Origin: Chromera velia
Taxonomy: Eukaryota; Sar; Chromeraceae
Assembly (NCBI GenBank): GCA_018398765.1
Contig: JAHBMJ010000655.1
Location: 10,001-43,061, forward strand
Direction: 5' to 3'
DNA length: 33,061 nt
The stretch's first letter is position 1. Every line of letters begins with the position of its first letter. The position numbers and the translations under genes are program-made. Below, piece by piece: positions 19,089 through 28,877 of the stretch. The notes beneath the pieces were generated by a model. It searched no databases. It had not been told where the DNA came from and was given only the letters and a program-made list of their open reading frames with translations.

Positions 19089-22000
19089 ATGCAGTTCGGC
19101 TGTCGGTGGGTTTTGCAGCTTGTTGCCTTCCTCTTGGTTGGCGCTGTCTGTGTGAACAGCAGCGACCCCACAGGAAGGGACAGCGGCTTGGAGACGTCCA
19201 CAGCTGGGGCGGCAATTCGGGCACAGAAGAGGGAGGAAGACGGGAAAGAAGGGGGACAGACAAATGAGAGGAGTGCGAGTCTCGTGTCAGGGTTCGCCCT
19301 TCTCTCCCCTGCAGAGCATTACCTCGAGAGCCTCCATGCGAATTTGTCTCTTGCGGACTCTCTTCAAAAAGTCCGACAATTCCTTCCTGACACCCTGACG
19401 GGGAGCCTTCTTGAAGGCTTCTTCGTAAACAACATGGGGGAACGGACAGCTGGTGGCAAAGCAGCCGAAGCAACCCCCCCGTCCCGCCAGGTTGTTTCAC
19501 GGAAAGGGGGTCCGGTGAGTTTCCTTCAAACTGCAGCGTTGCAGGTCCACACTGCACAGACGGGAGCTGCGGCAGATGCAGTCAAGGCCCTCACCGCCCT
19601 GGCAGAAGAAGGGCGCACACGGCTGGACAGCACAGAGCTGAACTGCCGAACCGAGTTGGCACGATTCCAGGAGTACGTTCGCCTTTCCTGGGACTCCCTC
19701 AGCAGGGGGCAGGAGGAGACAAAGCGTGTGGTGTCAATAGAGCAGGAACTGCTACAGAGGGTGTCTGCATCGAAAGTCGAAATTTCAAGACTCGAAAACT
19801 CGAGAGATGCCGACTTGAAGGTCTGTAAGCTGTGCAAAGGTGCTCTTCGATTGTTCTTATCTTTTTGGGTCTGAGAGGGTGCTTTCTCGATTCCTCGATG
19901 CGTCGGTTTCCCTCAGCCCTTCCAGATCGTTTTGCTATGTGTATAACGCTGTTGATAATTTCACTTCAAAATTTTGAATCACGTCTCCCCCCGCCCCCAA
20001 CCGCTTTCCATCCGTTTCTTCTCTTTGCTTGTCTCACGGAGTCATTCACTCGACAGGCTTCCGATGCCGCTCACTGACTAGTTGACCTTTGGAGTGCAAA
20101 TGAGTTTCTCTGCATGCAATGACATTTTTGTAACCATTTGCTTGCTTGCTTGCTTGCTTGCTTGCTTTCCGTCTATCTGACTGCAGGAGTGTGAGTCAAA
20201 GCGGGTATCCCTGACAACCCAGCTGTCCTCTCTCCGAACAGATCTCCGAAATGCCAAGAGGGCAATCCTCAACTCAGGCTGTGTGGGAACTAACGGACCC
20301 AAACTGACAACACTACTCCAGTGTTCTGTCGGCACAGCAGTCAAGACACAGCAGCCAGAGAGTGAAGAACAGCCCCCCAAAGCCGCATGGGCTGCCGCTC
20401 CAGGAGGCAATCACTCTGCCCTTGCCGTTCTCCACGATGGCACTGGGGGGGCCTTCCTCCAGACTGCGTTGACAGACGCAATCCTTCGGAGCGTCAGCGC
20501 CTCGACTCAAGGGCCCCAGCTCCTTGCTCTTTCCTCTAGCGGGTCCGTGGGGGGGGAGGGGGGGTTCCTCCAAATCCAGTCAGTTGAGAAAGGGGCAATG
20601 GGGGAGAAGAGAGAAGAAGCAGAAGCAGAAGCAACCCCCACTCCCTCTCTGCAGCAATGCACTTCAGTCGGCACTGCGGACTGTGGGATTCTTCTAGACA
20701 ACCTCTCGTTTGCTGCTGGGCGTATTGAATCGACAATTCACAGAGCGATTGCGGAGAGAGAGAATTTAGTGGAGGGGTGTGGGCAGAGAAGGAGGGCGGC
20801 TGCAGTATCGCTTTCTGACACTCAGACCGACCTTGCAATGACAGATGCCCAGCATGGAGAGGCGTTAGTAGAGAGACATCGCGTCTCAGAGGGAGAACGG
20901 CGGCGTTTGGCAGACTGGAGACAGCTGTCTGCAGACTTAGAGCAGAGACGTCTGCAGTGTGAGGACGGTATGAGAGCCGCCGCCTCCACTGTGTGTGCCG
21001 CTCAGAAAGTGAGAGACCAGCTGCTGAAGGTCTCATCCTCCTCAATCCAATCGCAGTACGAAGGCATCAAAGATTGTGTGGTGTCGGATTGGAAGCCTGC
21101 TAGTGCATGTTCCCGGTCCTGTGGGGGGGGTCTGCAGGTACTAGAGAGAGTCGTGTTACAGGCTGCAGAGAAGGAAGGGGCGAAGTGCCCTGTGCTCTCT
21201 GCGACTGTGCCGTGTGAGCAGCAAGACTGCCCAGCCGAGTGTGTAGTGTCTGGCTGGGCTCCTTGGTCAACGTGCTCCACAGCATGTGGTGGGGGCATCA
21301 GAAGGAGGGCGAGGGAGGTGGAGACAGATCCTTCAGGGGGTGCAGATGAAGACAGACAGACCCCGTCTCGTTCTTCTTGTCCCCGTCTTGTGGACTTTGA
21401 AGTCTGCAATTCCGCCCCCTGCACTGCTGCCTGTACTCTCTCTGAGTGGACAGACTGGTCCCCTTGTGACAAGCAGTGCTCCACAGGGTACCAATTCTCC
21501 ACGAGATTCGTTCTTCACTCATCCGATGTCGGAGAGCCGCAACAACCCCCCACCGTCTCACCAACCTCCTCCCCCTCCGCACCCCCCCCCGTCGTGACAT
21601 TCCTCCAGGCCCCCCCCACCCAGGTCGGTCAACAGCAGCAGGCCAATGTCAACATAGACCCCTCTGGAGTCACTGCAGTCACAAAGACCTACACTTCCAC
21701 AACACCCACACCCTCCACCACTCTCGCCCCCACCCCGACCCCCACCCCCCAACCGCAGAAGCCCTCAACAGATCTCCTAGACGAAGGGTCTCCTTGCCCA
21801 AGCGCGAGAGATCCCCTGCGACTGCGCGTGCGCGAGTGTAACGCGACACCGTGCAAGACCACAGCAAAGTGCGCGAATGCCGACATGGATCTCATGATCC
21901 TCATTGATGGTTCTGCGTCTGTCGGTTCCACAGGCTTCACAGCAGCCTGCACTTTTGCTTCGTCTTTTGTTGACAAGCGGTTTCTGTGGCAAGGAAAGAC

Positions 22001-22466
22001 ACGGAACAATGGGAGAAGGGCGGGAGGAGTCATATTTTCTGACCGCGCTTACACCGTCTCCCACCCAATTGACGACTCCCAAACTCTAGGCAAGGCCATA
22101 GACAAGGCCACATTCCCCTCCTGGACCTCCAACCTGGCAGCGGCCTTCGTTGCCACGGAGGAAATCTTCACCTCCAACAGCCTCGGGGGGTCACTCGCCG
22201 TTGCGGTGCTTGTGACGGATGGGTATTCAAATCACGATTTCAATGCAGAAGAGGCAGCAAAGAGGTTGAAGGTCGCGGGGGTGCGTGTGATGATCGTGGC
22301 AGTGGGTGTTCCAGACGCGGGAGATCGCAGAGACGCTGTGGCGCGGTGGGCGTCGTTTCCTTCCCATCACAACGTGTTGAATCTGAAGGAGTGGGCGGAC
22401 TTGCAGAGAGATGAGGTAGAGACAGCGTTGACTTCCATGATGTGCACAGAACTGCAGAGCGCCTGA
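19089..22466 (+). CDS. Secreted protein: TSP1 repeats then a vWA domain
   Basis: Two exons, 19089-19820 and 20187-22466, joined at a phase-0 GT-AG intron, give 1,003 residues. Residues 1-24 are a signal peptide (WVLQLVAFLLVGAVC). A helical, coiled-coil-like region with scattered Cys runs to about 530. Three thrombospondin type-1 repeats follow from Cys541, Cys596 and Cys660, with cores SDWKPASACSRSCGGG, SGWAPWSTCSTACGGG and SEWTDWSPCDKQCSTG. The third is interrupted by a Pro/Thr-rich insert (about 700-775) before its last Cys pair. A von Willebrand A domain fills the C terminus (about 810-1000), with MIDAS residues D818-G-S-A-S822, probably T891, and D922 in VLVTDGYSN. There is no C-terminal membrane segment or cytoplasmic tail, unlike apicomplexan TRAP/MIC2 adhesins, and the domain order is reversed. 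It is probably secreted or matrix-associated and metal-binding. The motif FLQ recurs at 145, 334, 371 and 716. Confidence 0.92.
20138..20165 (+). repeat. (TTGC)n microsatellite
   Basis: About seven copies of ttgc/cttg in the intron of the TSP1-vWA gene, some 20 bases upstream of the acceptor. Confidence 0.9.
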
Positions 22467-25325
22467 TGGACCGGTTTGTTCGTTAATGGAGTGAGAAGTC
22501 AATTTAAGTAAACGTAGGGAGCTCGTGAAGAGCGAGCCATAGCGAGCCCACAGTGTTGGTCAGGCGGCAACGCGTCATCAAATTTGGGGCGCAAGTTGGG
22601 GGAAGATGACGACAGCCGTTTCGTTGCTCTTTGCTTCCTAAAATGCGTGCAACTGCTATTCGTTCCAAAACGTTTGTATAAATGTGTGCACTGTCGTGCA
22701 GTCTAGCGTGCAGTCTGTATGAATATCTGTTGAAAACGTTTTTCAAACACGCAGATCGAGACTATATATAATATCTATATTACAGTTTTATGCTAGGCCT
22801 TATGTCTATACGCCGCTTTACTACTGGCAACAACTTAATTGTAAAGAAGGCATTCGGACGGAGGAGCGTCAAGGATGAGGTCGCGTAAGAGAGAGAGCTA
22901 GCAGCGAGAGCAGTAACCAGGACAGAAGGAAGAGACGAAAGACGTACAGGCCAGACGCTAGGTACAAACTTTAAGTCAATGCCCCCCCCTAATTGTAACT
23001 CATATATACACATTAGACTGAGTCTGACTGACATGGTTGATGCACTAGTCGATATAAAAGAATATATTATACATGTCAAATAATCTCAAAGACAGCCTAG
23101 AGCGGCCCAGAGGACGGTGATAAATATAGTGTGAAGGGCCTCGCTACGTATAAGCAGAATCAATCAATCATTATCATCATCATCATACGCCATCGCCATC
23201 GGCCTATGAATAGGCGTCTAGCGTTTGGCGGCATTGCCGCGGCAACGCACGACTCGGAGGTAGTTCGGTTTTTTTACAACGGCAGTTCACTTTGATTTAT
23301 ACTTAATTCAACCAGGATATTCCTTTTCAATCAATCAAACGGGGACAAAATAAAAGATGCTCATTATCCGATTATTCTGATACTAGATCTCATAGCATAT
23401 TTAGAGTTTATGCTAGTTTTTATACATTCTGGTATATATTTCTATCAGTATTAATGAGTCCAATCGCAGAGTCAATATGAATACATATGCAATATGAGCA
23501 CTGCGATAAGCTTCGTACTCAATGGACCCGGTCAGGCAGGGTTAGCATGGAAAGCTAGAGTGTGATAAATTATAAATGTATAGGAGGGGATAGATAATAT
23601 CCGAGTCAACAGTCCGACCAATATAAAATATTTAGTAAAAATCATATAATCAAAAGATGACATTTGATTTATCATTACTAGATTTTTTGAGATCACTAAT
23701 GAAAATATTAAAACTTAAGAATGGAAAGTGTATGGTTCGTTCCGAGTGGACAGAAGGAACTGTAGATCGCTGGGTTCAGTTTTGTTAGAGCAAAGCATCA
23801 CACTGTGGAACAAGGCTGGGGCTCCAGCAGCAGTTCAGCTCCAGCTTTACATCTATAGATGCATTATACAAGATTCCGGTTCCTACATATGAAGCACAAC
23901 ATATAACGCGATAGCTACGAAGAACGAGACAAAAGGACAACACGGCAGGGTTTTTTAATTTTTTGTTTGGTTTCTGGTTTAGTTTTTTTTTTGTATTGGC
24001 AACCAGATGTTTGGATTCGAACTTTGGAATTGCAGTCAGTACTTTCATCAAAGAAATCGGTTTTACTCAATAACTTTGAATTCGGCTCCCAAGTTGCAAC
24101 CATCATTACGTCGAATCGACTGGTTTTCAGCGATTCACCATTTGTTCGTTTTTTTTTTTTTTCTTTTTTGGTGGGCTTGAGCAGGTTGCTGCTTGTAAAG
24201 CTCTGTGTTGAAAGGGTGGTCGCACTGCAACACAGAAGAGGCTCAGAGAAAGAGAGTCCGACACAGGGTCAGAGAGCTCGATGCAAATGGGGGGAGTTTC
24301 GCAAAAGGTGGTTTCGCAAATGGGGGGAGTTTCGCAAATGGGGGGAGTTCCTCTTGTCCTCAGGCACTGTCTCGATGGGCTGCAGACCGACAGATAGGAA
24401 CTCCCTTCATTTTTGTAACTAGGATAAAAGAAAATCATCAACGATGCACCAATGAGCCAGATCATGATTGATCCCCATGATTGCGTGCATGACGAGGCAG
24501 AACTTTGATGCTGGTCATTCAAAGTGACAGAACGTTGTCGTACCGCTCGGCAGAACCCACAACAGCACGAACTCCAACAGTGAATGAATCAATTGAATCA
24601 CTGAAGAGCAAAACAGATGAGTAGAGAACGGTAGGAAATTCGGGTGCAGTCGTGTAAGTTTCAGAAGACACGCATTCGCATATTCTTCACCAAGTACGAT
24701 ACAAACGTATTCGCTGAAACAAAATGGCTGTAAAGTGGAACGACAAATACTGTTCACATTTCTTTGCATGCATACTCTCATGCAAGAATGGTGGGATGCG
24801 AACTGACGCTCGGGAGTTGACCCACGTCCTGGGTCAACGACATCAGGGACTCAATATCGAGGTACGTCGCAGACGAAGGCGGAACGCCGTCTTGGGGGTG
24901 CTGCATCGATCATGCATGAAAGTCGAGAGCACGCGGGCACCTGTGAAGTTGTTGGCTTGTCGCGAAGCTCTGGCCATAACCTGACGGCTGTGATCTTGTT
25001 GACAACACAGCGGCACGAAGGAGAGAGCAAATATGGAATGCGATACCAGCGTGCAGGTCGAAAACACCACCGTTAGTGTAATGGGCCGGTGGTCACATTC
25101 AAAAAGGCCAGCACAAGAAAAAAGAAGACGATGCAGGGGTGACCTAAGAAAAACAAACAGGGGTGAGTGCAGAGGTGAATAGGCAACTCAGGAAAAAGAA
25201 CCCAGTAAGAGAGCCCAAGAAAGTATCACCAATCAGATGCAGATAAACAAACATGCTTGGCAATGCGCACTCGGTGCACGGAAGCAGTTTGAAGACAGGG
25301 AGCAAGACCAGCCGACAGTAGAGTT
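22467..25325. other. AT-rich, gene-poor intergenic region
   Basis: No gene with splice support was found between the TSP1-vWA stop and the kinase stop. From about 22730 to 24170 the sequence is AT-rich. A segment near 23140-23195 (cctcgctacgtataagcag, aatcaatcaatcattatcatcatcatcat) looks like the 3' tail of a decayed non-LTR element, though no ORF supports this. Frames at 24724-24984 (plus) and 25070-24515 (minus) are moderately coding-like but cannot be chained. Confidence 0.45.
24281..24349 (+). repeat. 18-bp minisatellite, about four units
   Basis: Units are 24281-24298 (atgcaaatggggggagtt), a 15-bp variant 24299-24313 (tcgcaaaaggtggtt), then 24314-24331 and 24332-24349 (both tcgcaaatggggggagtt). 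The G6 tract recurs every 18 bp. In one plus frame it would encode repeats of FRKWGE, but no gene is evident. Confidence 0.9.
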
Positions 25326-28300
25326 TCATACAGAAGAAGAGAGAAAAATTGGACCCACCGGTCTCATCGCGTCTCTGAACGCATGCAAGAACTCGACATT
25401 CGATAAATTCAGAGAAGGCTGATCTGAATGTAAGAACAGGAGATAGTCTCCCATCCTGACAGTCCCCTTCTGGTTTCCATTGCACTTCTTGGCGACCTTG
25501 TACAGCGTGTCCCCCTGCACCACCACAGGCAGTCATTCAGTTTTCGGATGCATACATGGGTACCATCAACAAATGAACTTATGCAAGAACGGTGGACCTT
25601 AACCACGTACAAAAGTGCTTCAGCACGGTATTCACGCTTGCATGTGCAGACGCACAACTCTGGTCTGATCTACTGACCAAGTCTACTTACGAATCCAATG
25701 CATCAGGCATCTGGGCCTTAGATGCTTGATAAAGTTATGCAAAGCTTTCAACAGTCGGAAATCACCAGTATGCAACCAGAAGAAGACCCGAGAAGAAGTG
25801 CGGCCTCGAAGGACGACTAAATTCAAAGCTGGGCGTTGCATGAGAAACAGCGAGACCAACAACCGTACATCAGATGGATGTTTAGATCAAGACAATTGAC
25901 TCACCAGATGCTTCCCCCCTATTGCCTGCTTCAGTTTCGACAAGGCTGCAGCAGTCTGTGCCCCATTTCTGGGGGGCATTCCCAGCTTTTCAGCGTAGTT
26001 TTCGTCTAGAGTTTTCGTTGCGAGGCAGAGCCCCCGCGACACAGGAGGGTTGAACTTCCTCACACTCACAGCGTGCCCCTAAGAGGGAGAGGACGCTGTA
26101 AATTCTCGGACGCAAAGCAGCATGCTTTGAGAGGAGCGCCCTGCAAACATACGCACGCAGTTCCAGAAAACGCGGCCAGAAAATCAAGGATCTGGGAAGT
26201 TGACTAAGGAAATTCTAGGCATGCAGTCACAAGGCCAAAAAAAGCACTAATTTGAAGAGCTGACTGGGACATTCCACCATGCATACATTGCAAAGCAGAC
26301 CATCAAGTAAAAGTCTACTGGAAAAAGATGAGGGAATGAGTGACTATTCTGTATAATCCCTGCAAATTACGAACATCTTCACAGCGGGAGCAATGCAAAG
26401 TGCCAGTTGCAGAAAAACAGAATGGCGCCAATTCGAACACATGAGCGATTTCACGGCGACAAAATCGAGAGAGGTCAGGCAGAAACCGAAGAAAGGGTTG
26501 ACGACCGACAAAGGAGGCAAATTATTTTGGAGAATGAGAGTTGATCAGACGACACTCCAGGCGATACCACCTCTCTGAAGAAACAGCTTACTCGCAAATC
26601 AGTCTCAACACGGAGGGAGTATTCTCGGGCAGCACGGGGATGTTGTGGTGTACACGGTTAGGAGTTTTTCCTAACGCCGGAGTTCCGAATAGCATCTGTA
26701 GGTATTCACAGTATGCAAGGGGGGTGAGTGTACAGATTTTCGATGGTTGCAGCTGCGGAGGGAAAAGTGATTGGCAGAAAAGACGATCGAAACACAGACT
26801 GGCAAAAGGCGTTGCGAGCGCAAGCACAAAGAGGGAAGACACAGTGCTGAAGTGCTATGGATGAGAGGATACACACATGCACCTGCTGACAAATACACAG
26901 TGCAAAAGACTCCACAAACTCTGCAAATCCGCTGCCTTGAACCGAAAAGAAGGAAATCAAAAATTAGAATTTTGACAAAGGAAGATGCATTCTCGGTCAG
27001 GCAGTCAGTCACTGATTGTGCCGCTCCCCTTCTCTTTCTCCGACTCCTCCCTGTACAAAGAGATGAAAATCCAAAGCTAGAGGGTATCAGTCACTGTCTT
27101 GCCTTGTCAAGCAACTTCTTCCTGGATCTATCACCTTCGCACACTGCCGCCGTGACGGCGCCGTCACCACCGTGATTCGACGCAGATGCACGGTGGAATT
27201 TTTGCACAGAGAAACGGGAAAAGGGAAGGAGTAAACCCACCTTTGTTGCACATGCATTGTGACGAGTGTGTTTGGAATGGCTTTACACATGCAGATTGAG
27301 AATCAATTTAGAGATTCGACCAAAATACTCAAAATTCATTCGTGCAGACTTGCCTCAAACAAGATGCACCCGAGGGCCCACATGTCCCCCAGCTCCGTCT
27401 CCGCACCCCCAGCAAAAACCTCGGGTGCCTGGTACATTCTGGTTCCCCTGTGCTCCTCGGCGCCCGTCTCCTTTGTCGTGTCCTTTGCAAGCCCGAAATC
27501 GCAAAGTTTTATGACGTTTTGATCAAGGTCTACGAACAGAATATTTTCCGGTTTGAGGTCTCTGTTAATGTACATCATCGCGTGCATGTCCCGGAGTCCC
27601 TCTGCAATTTGTAGAAACAGCCTGCAAGCAAAGTGAGACAGATTGACAAGAGGTTTCATCATGCATTCTCTTGACGCGATCTCTTGAATGCTTAATTCTC
27701 ATTCTGATGCCCCTTTTCGAAATCCCGGGTCTACCCCTTTTCGAAATCCCGGGTCTGCCCTTTTCGAAATCCCGGGTCTGCCAGCGACTTCTGTTGCTAA
27801 TTGCATGTCTGGAAGTTCCAATCTTTCGGAGATGTATCTTTCTTCATTCACCCATTGCTCATTCTTTCTTTTACTGACAGCCGTGCTTGGCATGAAATGG
27901 CTCTCTTCATCAAAGGGAATCTGCGTGGAAAATGAACAGTAGTTGCATCCGACCAGTGAGCGCATACATGACAGAAGAAAGAGAGATAACGAAGAAGGCT
28001 AATCAGGCTATGTGACAAAGTGGAGTGTTTTTCTTGCTGCGCTTTGACGTACTGGCCGATGCACAAGTCAAAAGGAGTCGAGCGATTGACCAACCATGCA
28101 GACAGACCGACGGATGGACAGATAGATGGGCCAGAATGAACAGACAGACGAATAGACAGACAATATGGTTTCCTCCTTATTTGTTCATTTTCCTCTTTCG
28201 ACCGACGGATTAACAGAGGGATGGACAGACTGTATGTTCTTCTTTTTTCTTTCTTTCTTCTTTTTCCTTCACACACCAAAAAAGAAAAATCAAAAAGAAA

Positions 28301-28845
28301 CAAAACAAAAGCAGTAACAAATACAGACGGATGGACGGACAGATTGACAGACTGACTCACGGACTGACTCACAGACAGGCAGACAGATAGGCAGGCAGAC
28401 TATATGTTCACAGGCAGACAGACAGGCAAACAGAAAGACAGACAAAACAATTTCTCTTCCCGACACCACGAACAAGAAGGAGAGAAAGAAAGGAACAAAG
28501 ACAAAAGAACATCACGGCCACTCAGACAACGTGGGCATCGGGCCCGAAAGGTGAGTGACAAGCGTCTCTTTCCACTACACCTTCCCAATCTAGTTCCGAA
28601 TAGTTCACACGCTACTTCCTGCTGCTTCCACTCAAGACAAGAGGGAGAGAGAACGAGAGAAGGAAAAAAAAGCAGGGTTCTGCAATCGGACCAAACACAT
28701 ACAACATAGCGGGAACCGGCATCGTTGTGGTCTCTAGACAAGAGGTGAGGGGTTGGGGGCCTCTGTAGAAGAGGATTCTTCTTTTGCTGACAGACAGACT
28801 ATATGTTTCTTCTTCTCCCTTCTTTTCTTCATGAACACAACAGAC

Positions 28846-28877
<32 letters not shown>

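Noticed and set aside
26653..26676. Second copy of the transposon end (cggttaggagt shared with the 20-bp inverted ends)
   Set aside because: Only 11 bases match, the stretch lies in a kinase exon whose reading explains it, and no duplication flanks it.
27348..27354. GC-AG intron after MWALGCILFE (gag|gcaagt)
   Set aside because: A good GC donor by sequence, but the next exons do not keep phase; the gtctgc donor four bases on does.
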